Part shown: positions 55,551-64,000 of the stretch, in pieces
Numbering within the stretch: the first letter of the stretch is position 1
Layout of the letters: each line of letters begins with the position of its first letter
Assembly: GCA_037178855.1 (NCBI GenBank)
Contig: JASJZC010000004.1
Span: 310,001-374,000 of the forward strand
DNA length: 64,000 nucleotides
Reading direction: 5' to 3'
Source: Oscheius sp. JU75
Taxonomy: Eukaryota; Nematoda; Chromadorea; Rhabditida; Rhabditidae
Translations under genes and position numbers: made by a program
The notes under the pieces: generated by a model
Databases searched by the model: none
What the model saw: only the letters and a program-made list of their open reading frames with translations
Told to the model about the DNA's origin: nothing

Positions 55551-55585
<35 letters not shown>

Positions 55586-56235
55586 ACGATAAGAGAACAC
55601 AAGTAGGTCAGAGAGTAGTTTGAACATAATGGATTGAGATGGTAAGTGTTTGGGACAGAGAACAGTGAGCGTTGATCAACTGGTGCATCGGATCACCGTG
55701 ATGATTTGACCGTCATTTTTGATCCCTCCCCTGTTTCCGCGAGCAGAAAAAAGGGAGAAAAAAGAAACTGATAAACAAAGCAACATCTAGGGAGAATATG
55801 TTTTTTGAACAAGGAGTTCTCTCCTGTACTCTCTTGGCTAACCAGAGCTTGTCTCTGGAAATCTCATAAGGGTCGAGACCGTCAACGAAGTAACGGAAAA
55901 TCGATAAGGTTCAAAAAATTCCGGAAGATTCCGGAATCACTCTGACTGGACTACAGGTTTGTTCAAATTGTCACCGTTCCTTTGCTGATTTGCTAAAACT
56001 TGACCAAGATTAAAACTGCAGAGGTTGTATGGGGAGGTAGATAGAGAGACAGAAAGACAGAGAGATAGAGAGGCAGAGAGACAGAGAAACAGAGACAGTG
56101 ACTAAATCTCAATTTTGTTTTGGCGAGAGAATCGCTGGTTAACTGCCCAAAAAACCTATTCGAGAACGAGATGGAACGGGTAGAGAGAAGGAAGTGAATG
56201 ACAGTCTCCGACGACCGGACAAGACTGAATGCCAT
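54447..56235 (-). CDS. Small membrane protein, unknown family
   Basis: Three exons on the minus strand (about 56235-56156, 55505-55391 and 54605-54447) splice in phase to about 115 residues. Exon 1 starts MAFSLVRSSETVIHFLL and ends FSN|R/S split codon; exon 2 reads VFVYTIVSGQPVPNQESAMD and ends VSLGL; exon 3 begins FHCLLFLVTIFNYYANPSIS and ends VGICSWLLWLAV at TGA. Two hydrophobic segments in the last exon suggest membrane insertion. No family recognised. Introns are long (about 650 and 780 bases) and the first contains the (GA)n tract. Confidence 0.5.
55554..55581. repeat. (GA)n microsatellite
   Basis: Uninterrupted GA dinucleotide run of about 28 bases within an intron. Confidence 0.95.
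56036..56105. repeat. Purine-rich AGAGACAG tract
   Basis: Degenerate AGAGACAGAAAGACAGAGAG-type sequence, the complement of the TCTCTGTCTC tracts elsewhere. Confidence 0.7.
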
Positions 56236-56860
56236 TTACGGGAAAGCACGATATGGAACTGGCCCCAAGTCCCGGGCTGATAACTGAAGACTGTGGGTGA
56301 ACGCCCCACGATCACTTAAAACTTTCCGCTCCTTCACTCTAGTTCCAACCCCCAGCCACAACGACAGAGATCATGTCTGTTCTCGCGAACTAGTGGGCGA
56401 GAGCGAAACGATCCCCTAATACGCGGAAGTCTGGACTAGGGCCACATGATGTTCGCAACCGAAATGAGGAACTAAGCCTATTTTGTAGATCAAAGATGGA
56501 CAATAACAACTGTCTATTTTGGGAGGATAGGCTGTGGAAAACAAGGCTGCACCTGATAGGAAACAGTCTTTCGGTTGATAACAAGGAAATTCGCACTGAC
56601 AGGAGAAAGTTGACTCTGTCTCCCTGTCTCACTACCTTTCGGTCTCTGATTCGGGTAGGTTACTTGAAAAAAAAGCAACGTGATCTGAGTAGAAGTACAG
56701 TGTAGAAGAGCAGAGGAGGCGACCTTCCGGAGCAACATCAGACGTTCCAAGTGGGCGTACACTGTATTGTCAGAGGGTTATCTTGACAAGACAAGAGTAC
56801 TTTGCAAGTACTTTTGATGAAACTTTAGTAAATTGTGGCAAAACAAACAGTCGCTTCTCG
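56236..56860. other. Spacer, no clear gene
   Basis: Upstream flank of the small membrane protein gene. No recognisable exon; CT/AG-rich patches near 56610. Confidence 0.35.
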
Positions 56861-56864
56861 ACAA

Positions 56865-57135
56865 TGACAGACAGAGACAGAGGCTATCTTTTCTTTACTA
56901 AAGCGCAATGGTGTCCGTCCGTCCGTCTGTCATGGTGTCCGCACAATTGCATGTCAACACTAATACCCAAAAATTCTGACAAGTCATTTCATGTCAAGCG
57001 ACAAGGTGAAAGGTCGACAACTTTTGTTACTAGGGAAGCGGCGAAGGCGCCTGTTATCAATACTAAGCCAAACGGGCTGCAAAGCTGCCATCGGCAGCTG
57101 GTCTGTCATTGAACTTCATACAGCCCCAACCCTTG
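56865..57135. repeat. Foldback repeat family, half copy
   Basis: GCGCAATGGTGTCCGTCC, ATGGTGTCCG..., CCCAAAAA, TTTCATGTCAAG.GACAAGG, TTGTTACTAGGGAAGCGGCG, CGCCTGTTATCAAT and CTGCAAAGCTGCCATCGGC all recur in order at 63455-63655. A further piece in inverse orientation is at about 57665-57900, so 56865-57900 may be one old foldback split by later sequence. Confidence 0.65.
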
Positions 57136-57302
57136 AGTCTAAAAGATTAAGTAGAGACATCAGTGATCGTCTCTTTTGGTTCCTACTTCCAGATAACAGT
57201 GTGTTCGTTCTCTCCATATCAGCGTGCACGTGGAGCAGACCGAGTGAAAAATCGCTGCGTTATCATTTCACCGCAACAAGATTCTTGTTTTAAGCCTAGG
57301 GA

Positions 57303-60300
57303 CTAGGAATAGAAGTCTTTATTAGGGATCATGTACTGGTGAAGATACTTTTCACTGCTGACCAAAAGGTTCCCACTTTGACGACCTGCCAATGGAAGAG
57401 GCATGTTCCCAGTGTTGAGTGATATGCCAAGCGGAACTTCTTTCCAGCGACGTGCAGTTCTTGGAACGCTCTGAGTCTGAAATAGTGAGCTCCAGTGACA
57501 TACTGCATAGGCAGGTCGTAAGTGACAGATTGACATTTACTAGCTGACAGAAACAGAAGTGACCTCCGTGAAAAGGGAGCCGAGAAGAAGAGACAAGTGA
57601 AGATTGATATAACTGAATCGGGACTGTTCACAGGATAAGAGAGACCAGTCGCTAGCGACCCAGTGCTCTTTCTGCAACTTGAACTGTTCGACAAGCCGTC
57701 TACGACGACTTCGCCGCCCTTTATCTTGACTTACCATTGACAACAGGTGGCTGCACCACTTTCCCCAATAGCAGAAGATTCTAAGTTTACCCCAGAGCGG
57801 ACCTGCCAACTAAACTCTTGACATGCCGTGACTTGCTAGCTTTTGCTTCGTGGTGACACACGGACGGAAGGACAGACACCATTGCGCTTTGGTGAAGAGA
57901 GTCCAGCCGTCTGCGACGTCGCTCTGGATAAAGTTAGGAGTGTCGAACTGTCAAAACTGAGAGCAATCGAAACAATTTGTCAGGAACTTGAATGACGCTT
58001 TTACATGGTAATGTCGGTTCGAATGAGACACGGACCAGTTCGACAGAGGAAGAATAGAAGCTGAATTATATAGACAACTGGACAGGCTGACAAACAGCGG
58101 AAGGCCTGTTGATGTTGGCAGATATAAATTATAGAACGGAGAGACAAGGACAGTATCCAGCGGATAGGCTGGACATCGCCAAATACGATTGAACTCACCG
58201 ATGCTCTGTCCCATCCATTGTCCACCTCAGAAAGTCATGACAGTCCATCACTTTGACGTACAGCTGCGACCCCTTTCCATCCACTGGAACCTTACATTTC
58301 TCTATTCAATCAAGGCAACCTACACAACTCTCCCTCCACAGTAACAGTATCATTTCCATCATGAGCCATGTGAGTCGAATACCAGGCTCCGTCGCCAATC
58401 ACCAGCTCCGTGAAGTTGTCTAAATTTTTTGGATTTCGTTCCTGGATCATACTCACTGTCTCGAACAGTCTTGTACTTCATTGTCACTTCTCCATTGGTC
58501 ATGAGGAAGGTGGAGTACCGGGACAGTCTCATCGGTATGGTGATAGAGGCATTGTGTCTCCTGAGCGGATACTTGCATTGAAAAGAGTACTAACTCACGT
58601 CCAGACCTCGGTCGGAGTTCCCAAAGGATAGGTTTCGTTGTAGAACCACTGGAGTTTGGCATTGCGACCCTGAAAGTTAGTTGTAGGCGAGATCAGGAGA
58701 GCAGCAGCTCCCAGTTCCTTGTTTTGGGTTTAAACAGCATATCTGACAGGAAGTTTTTTGATCAGTTTTCAAGCCTTAAAAACGGGTACCGCCTCCCCAC
58801 TAACAAAACGTGATCTCTCTGTTTCCCCGAGCACGAACCAAAAGCTGGTGAGTCACATCAAGAGATGCAGTGACAGCCTGGAGGAAGCTTGGGAGCTACT
58901 GTTATTGGGAAAGCGACGAAGCAGCTTATTGCCAATGCTAGGGAAAGATGGGGAAAAGAACTCTCGTGGATGGCTGCTTACTGCATAATAATGATCACAC
59001 TACTAGGAGGTGAAAACGATTTGTCTAGAACCAAAAGTGTTATACTAATCCAACAGACTGAGAAGCTGTCAGGTGTATCTATCTATCTTGGAACATCATA
59101 CAGTTCCATGAAGAATAAGTCCTCTCAGAAACGTTCCACTTTTCACCATTTGACGGCCATGCATGGCTGATGAAAAAGAAATGGTACCTATCAAACTCAC
59201 CCACATACACATGTCCGTAAAGTGAATGTCCAGTACGCCGACGCTAAGAGCCACGGGCTCCAGTCTAGCATCCAGGACGAGCTGCAATCCCGTATTCTTC
59301 CCATCTGAAAAAATCTTACCGAATGTTCCTGCATATCCGTCTTCAAGAACCTCTGTTTCTTCTTGAGCTGTGAAAACTTGTTATAGTCGTCTTCTGTTCT
59401 GGCTATGATCAGTCCCTGACTTAGAGAGTTCACGGCAACGATGGAGACCGTTCCATTCGGGGATTTCATAGAATAGAAGCTGCCTTTGATGGGGTTCAGG
59501 GTTCCGATATAAGTACCATTAAGGTCGGCCCCTTCGAAGGCGAAAACAGTATAGGGGCCGACTCTCGTATCCACCGGATGGTAGTCAGCCGAAATGAAGA
59601 GCTGAGGAAATGTTTATGGGGATATTAACATCTTACGGAGTCATTGGAAACGAAAGTATAGTGCTTCTGTGTCTGTTGGCTCGCCTGAACAATTTTGACT
59701 GTAGGAGCTCCGGCTTCCACCTTGAACGATTCGGATTCCCGCAATTCCATGTAATAAACTGGAAAAAAAAGAATAAAATTGAAAAAAAAGAAAAGATTTT
59801 GCGTCCGGGGGGAATCGAACCCCCGTCGAATGCTTGGAAGGCATCCATGCTGACCATTACACCACGGACGCAGCAAAAGCGCGGAACTGAGATTATGTGA
59901 CAGGGTCAGACTCTTTGTGTGTGTTCCAGAAACTGGATCTCGGACGAAAAACTACGGTTCTGGATGTCTCAAAAGGGATTTTTCGGCGAAATGTGGCCGA
60001 GTGGTCTAGTGGTATGATTCTCGCTTAGGGTGCGAGAGGTCCCGGGATCGATCCCCGGCTCGGCCCTGACCCTTTTGCAGTTTTTAGACTCACAGCTCGA
60101 ATAGTTGGCCTGAATTTCAAAATGTCCACGAGTAAGGGACGGCTTCGTCCTCAAAATTATCGTCAAAGCTACAGCAGAGACAATCTCGTCCTTGTAGGTT
60201 ATGTTAACTTTTCCGTAGTACCTGTAAACTTTGTCCATTTTGGGGTCTAAAATAAAGTACGAACGTCTCAGACCTTCCGTAGTCATCCTTGATGACGATG

Positions 60301-60963
60301 TGATCTTCCTCACCTCCATTGAGCTTGATGACTGGATGGATGTAGTGCTCCTTGAACTGAGGGAGCTAAAATGGGACAATCTGTACTCTCGAAAAGGCAA
60401 TGACTGTTCTCGTACTACAATCCTTTTTCCAGACATGTTCTCGAGCAGAAAAGGGTACCAGAAAGCCTGTTCTACGTAGATAAATAGGCGTAGAGGAAAG
60501 ATTTGACTTATCGGGAAACACAGAACATTGTTAGGGTAAAGCTGCAGATATCAAAAAAGATAGGCCGACAGGGAACGTTGACTATCAACCAGCATGCCAA
60601 GGGTCTTGTGAAGCTCGCCAACAATAAAAAGTAAAAATTGTGACCCATTCCTGCAGTACATTGTGGTGACTTGAAGGAATACAAGTCAGGCAGTTAAGAA
60701 GAGTAGAAAGTGTCAATGGAACATTTTTAGTTCCAATGGAAGACGATATACCTGTTTCTTCAGAAAGTTCATACCTTGAAAGTACATTCCATTTCCCCAT
60801 TGTAGTACCCTGCTCCCGTCTCCGGATATTTCACATTGGGATGTAACTCTACAATTTTACCATCACAGTCTGAATTGTAGCTAGTTACAAAGGAAGATAG
60901 GATGTTACCCCATGCTGTGACAAAATTTAGAACAGAACAAAACAAGAAAAGGCGCTGTATCAT
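57303..60963 (-). CDS. Nematode CUB-like secreted protein
   Basis: Long minus-strand gene. Start MIQRLFLFCSVLNFVTAWG (60963) is a signal peptide; an intron of about 41 bases precedes DCDGKIVELHPNVKYPETG and CTFK, then LPQFKEHYIHPVIKLNGGEE, HIVIKDDYG, IILRTKPSLTRGHFEIQANY, the pattern of the nematode CUB-like domain. After a 340-base intron holding two tRNA genes, exons FYYMELRESESFKVEAGAPT, LFISADYHPVDTRVGPYTV and GLQLVLDARLEPVALSVGVL follow in phase, then GRNAKLQWFYNETYPLGTPT, ASITIPMRLSRYSTFLMTNG and KCKVPVDGKGSQLYVKVMDC. The 3' limit is uncertain (57303 chosen for the last plausible exon with AATAAA near 57325); one or two further genes could be included. CUB-like proteins are secreted and often induced by infection in nematodes; the role here is inferred. 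Confidence 0.6.
59800..59871 (-). tRNA. tRNA-Gly (UCC), intron-nested
   Basis: Reverse complement folds as GCGTCCGTGGTGTAATGGTC... with anticodon TCC and the same arms as the gene at 53533. It lies in an intron of the CUB-like gene on the same strand. Flanked by an A-rich run (TTTT terminator on the minus strand near 59796). Confidence 0.95.
59995..60066 (+). tRNA. tRNA-Pro (AGG), intron-nested
   Basis: GGCCGAG acceptor stem pairs with CTCGGCC, D-arm TGGTCTAGTGGTA, anticodon stem CTCGC/GCGAG with loop TTAGGGT (anticodon AGG), and T-arm GGGATCGATCCC. 72 bases with discriminator C. It lies in the same intron as the tRNA-Gly, antisense to the host gene. Confidence 0.95.
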
Positions 60964-61210
60964 TGACTGGAAGCTTGACAGAGAAAAGCAAAGGATAAAT
61001 AGCTTTTTATCGTGGAGGGGGCTGTTGTTAGAGAAAACAGCAACTGCCGGAGGGCGGCAAAAACGAAACAAATCGTCATGTTTAGATGGGTACACAACTT
61101 TTTTGAGGCCACATCCTAGGGATGTTGCACCGAACGGCGAGAGAAAGTCAACAAAGAGCTGTCAACTGAACACGATTGAGATTATCTCGAGCCCGGGACC
61201 CGAAAAACGT

Positions 61211-61283
61211 GCTTCCTTGGCGCAGTCGGCAGCGCGTCAGTCTCATAATCTGAAGGTCGTGAGTTCGAGCCTCACAGGGAGCA
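61211..61283 (+). tRNA. tRNA-Met (CAU), elongator type
   Basis: GCTTCCT acceptor stem pairs with AGGGAGC, D-arm TGGCGCAGTCGGCAGCG, anticodon loop CTCATAA with anticodon CAT, variable AAGGTC and T-arm GTGAGTTCGAGCCTCAC. T1:A72 initiator features are absent, so elongator. It lies 250 bases upstream of the CUB-like gene start in divergent orientation. Confidence 0.95.
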
Positions 61284-61289
61284 ATGTTT

Positions 61290-62480
61290 TTGTACCTTTT
61301 TTGCTAGAAATTTGAATCGAACCTATTCTCGAAAATCTGAATTCTTTCTGTCTCTCTGTCTCTCCAAGTTGTTTACCCGGTACATTGATGATTGGTCATT
61401 TAGATACACCCGCCGTCGGTTGACCCTTTCCGACATTTTATTTTCTTGTCCCCAATGTACCCGCTTTGCACGTTTCTCCGTCTCTCTATCTATTTATGCT
61501 TTGACGCACTCAAATCTTCTTTCCTGCTTAAAGTATTCCCCCTACATGTCATATTCCAAATAATGACTCGTTTAGACTTTTTCCATTCAATCCTCGAAAT
61601 ACAGCAGTTTATATAGTGAACTTGGTGACGTAACAGGAGTGAACACATTAGTAATTCACCTGATTGAATGCATTCACCTGAGGGGGAAGGAGGAGACCCT
61701 CCTTCTTCACAAACAGACATTATTAGCCCATCTCATTAGTCGGACCAGACTATAGCTGGAAAAACTTTTCTTCCTGCCCAGGAACCTAGTTTTATCAGAT
61801 TCTATTCTGTAAACAGCGTGCGTATAGGGTTCTCGGGCATAGTTTCACTTTGTAGAGCATTTTTCAGCCCCGAGAACCAATTTTTTTTTTCAAAAATGGT
61901 GTTCTGCAAAGCTGTTGAAACGATCAAAAGATCAAAAGCTACAACTTTGCAGAAAGTCGAAAGTTCAAAAAGTTGAATCTTCACCCCTAAAATATAATTT
62001 TAAGAGCATGGTAGGCGCGCGCAGTATCCATATTAGGTGATTTGAATGTGAGATCCTTGATTCTTTTTCCGCTTGCTCACTAGTGAATCAAAACGATTTC
62101 TGGTTTCTTCGTGTGGGAGGTGGCACACTTTCTGTGTTGAAAACTGATCACTAGAGCTGATCGAGAGGGGATTGAGGGGTGGTCATGCGCCGCCAAAGGA
62201 CTGTTCATTGCTCTCCGTAAGTTGTCCTGATGAGTTTGGCTAGATCCGTGTCTCTGAACATTCAAAATTAAATTTTGGCCTTAGACAACCTGTAGAGTCA
62301 TTGGTTTTTTTTAGCTTTAAAGTTCTGGTGTCTGAAATCTCGTATCGGGTTGTCAAGATTCTTCACCCTTTTTGAGACGTTTTGAAACGGTTGATTCTTG
62401 GTATTTTGATGATAAACGGACACAATTTCCCAACTGTCCCTGTTTTTTATCTATTTTAAATTGTCCTCGCGTCGTCGGCA
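61290..62480. other. No gene recognised
   Basis: Spacer with a TCTGTCTCTCTGTCTCTCC low-complexity tract near 61348 and another near 61480. Open frames are short and unsupported. Confidence 0.4.
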
Positions 62481-62585
62481 GCTGGTTCAATATACTGTCT
62501 GTCTGTCTGTCTGTCTGAAGCCAATATTGCCAATTAGTGTGCACTATTTTGTGCGCACACTAATTGTTGGCAAGTCAAGCCAAGT
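62481..62585. repeat. Foldback-family piece, (CTGT)n and hairpin
   Basis: GGCAGCTGGTTCAATATAC (62477-62495) matches 63645-63663. Next comes a (CTGT)n tract of about 5 units (62498-62517) and a hairpin with arms CCAATTAGTGTGC and GCACACTAATTG around 62529-62571. Confidence 0.65.
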
Positions 62586-63195
62586 AGAGACAGTTTGGGA
62601 GATGGTTTCGTTGGGGAAACGTTGCTCCTGTCACGGCACCTCGATTAGATTGAATGCGGACAGGTTGAAGTGGGAGGAAAGGGTCACGACAGTTGGACAG
62701 AAGGAATTAGAAAACGAGCAGTTTTGGAAGAATCAAATTATTACTGGCATTGAGCTCCAAGGGGCGTTAGCATTACTTGGACAGGGAGTTGGGTCGAGGA
62801 ATGGGAAATGGGTTCAAAGAGTGAAAGGGAAGTGGGTTTGAGGGATAGAAAGTGGGGTCAAAGAGTGGAAAGTGAGTTTCACTTATTAGAAATGACATCA
62901 GCAATCGTTTTTGCTGGGGAAAGGGTAAGGTAGATATGCCTCAAGGGGCCCAACAAGTTAGGCTACCTAGCTTGTTTCTATTATTTTAGCAGAAACAACA
63001 TAGTAATTGATTTGAAGGAGCAACTTGAAAGTTCGCTGAAGTACTGGAGATACAAAAAGTCGAAATTGCAATTAAGATGCAATAGTTACTGTAATCGAAC
63101 TCCCGTGAAAATTGCGTCCGTGTATTATCAAAGTACCCCAAACTGTACCTTCTGTTTCCAATGGGCAGGGATTTGACTGAACTGACCTTTCATAA
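62586..63195. other. No gene recognised
   Basis: The frame at 62461-62841 runs through repeat sequence and G-rich imperfect direct repeats (AAAGTGGGTTTGAG / AAAGTGGGGTCAAAGAG near 62830-62870). No gene supported. Confidence 0.4.
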
Positions 63196-63655
63196 GTTAA
63201 CCAGCTGCCGACGGCAAATTTGCAGCCCTATTAATCTTGGCTTAGAATTGATAACAGGCGGCTTCGCCACTTCTCTAGTAACAAAAGTTGCCCCCACAGT
63301 TGACCTTGTCGCTTGACATGAAATGACCTGTCAGAGTTTTTGGGTATTAGTGCTGACCTGCAATCGTGCAGACACCATGACAGACGGACGGACGAATAAA
63401 GATACCTTGGCCTTTTTTGTAAAGGGCCCCATCACGAAGTTATCTTTCATTACTGAAGCGCAATGGTGTCCGACTGTCTGTCTGTCATGGTGTCGGATGT
63501 CATATAACACCCAAAAACGCATACAAGTAATTTCATGTTAAGAAACAAGAGGACAAGCCAACTGAAAAATTGCTACTAGGAAAGCGGCGCAGCCGCCTGT
63601 GATCAATTCTAAGCCAAGGCCAAAGGGCTGCAAAACTGCCGTCGGCAGCTGGTTC
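63196..63655. mobile_element. Foldback inverted-repeat element
   Basis: Left arm from GCTGCCGACGGCAAATTTGC and right arm ending GCAAAACTGCCGTCGGCAGC are inverted; internal blocks ATTCTAAGCC, GCGGC..CGCCTG, CTAGTA, CTTGTCGCTT..ATGAAATGAC and ACACCATGACAGACGGACGG also pair with the other half. About 460 bases, no coding capacity. Related pieces at 40630, 56865, 57665, 58900 and 62477. Confidence 0.75.
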
Positions 63656-64000
63656 AATATACGTTCTTCCCTGTACCCCGCTCTCCCCACTTTTACTCAT
63701 TCTGTGTGGTATTACAAATATTCTACGTTACTATCGCGGTAACTATCACAAAGGGAGTATCCTTCATAAATGCTTTGATCGTTTTCTGCCCTTTTTCCGA
63801 CTCCCAGTGAACCAATCCCTATTGTCAACTAGAGTACATGGGAATTTGCGAGAGGCTTCGGTTGAACCTTCTGGTTCCAACCCGTAACCACTCATCTACT
63901 TCCCCTTTCCCGCAATATCATCCCCGTTAAATTGTCTGTCTCTCTCGCGATTTGACAGAAAGTTTGGGGTGGCGGGCGTCCCCTTATCTAATATCCTCTC
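63656..64000. other. No gene recognised at right edge
   Basis: Spacer of mixed composition without recognisable exons or RNA genes. Confidence 0.4.

Overview
The window is a nematode nuclear genome segment. Genes have many small exons separated by introns of about 35-50 bases ending in TTTCAG-like acceptors, and some start codons sit directly behind a splice-acceptor-like TTTTTAG or TTTAAGCAG, as expected for trans-spliced leaders. Several families are typical of nematodes: a full-length major sperm protein (MSP) domain ending IEYNP, short secreted proteins with a Thr-rich linker and a Cys domain resembling the nematode C6 family, a nematode CUB-like protein, a pepsin-type aspartic protease and a phospholipase-A2-like relic. 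I cannot name the species. Gene models were built by eye from reading frames, splice signals and exon phase, so outer limits are firmer for short genes than for long ones.

Layout. 0.5-1.5 kb: a secreted C6-like gene with a tandemly duplicated linker exon. 1.5-5.1 kb: dispersed repeats, a membrane-protein relic and a reverse transcriptase fragment. 5.5-9.5 kb, minus strand: a protein kinase fused to an entire MSP domain, its start codon touching a foldback element (9.5-10.0 kb). 10.8-11.6 kb: a dispersed repeat with a nested inverted-repeat element. 12.3-27.3 kb: a large imperfect palindrome and partial tandem array of a gene family with two ubiquitin-like N-terminal repeats and coiled coils, plus a divergent coiled-coil gene in the spacer. 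The array has been struck by a mariner relic, an RTE-type LINE with a readable target-site duplication, and two Tc1/mariner-superfamily elements. 28.4-36.6 kb: two decayed ankyrin genes in opposite orientation flank a small Cys-rich secreted peptide gene, an intact pepsin gene and a phospholipase-A2-like relic. 37.3-40.2 kb: two more C6-like loci separated by a nearly intact mariner.

41.4-52.9 kb holds a small secreted protein gene (minus), a possible small gene (minus), and a roughly 6-kb gene (plus) joining a mucin-like Ser/Thr stalk, a C-type-lectin-like domain, EGF-like modules, several membrane segments and a long charged tail. A second LINE fragment and a single-pass membrane protein with an ectodomain that reads like a Tudor fold follow. 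53.5-64 kb contains a tRNA-Gly, a small membrane protein gene, a long CUB-like gene carrying tRNA-Gly and tRNA-Pro inside one intron, a tRNA-Met upstream of its start, and copies of a foldback repeat.

There is no operon-like or single-pathway organisation. The common themes are secreted or surface proteins (C6-like, CUB-like, lectin/EGF, pepsin, Cys-rich peptide), lineage-specific duplication followed by decay, and heavy shaping by inverted-repeat DNA transposons. The kinase-MSP fusion and the ubiquitin-like/coiled-coil palindrome are the strongest candidates for new biology.
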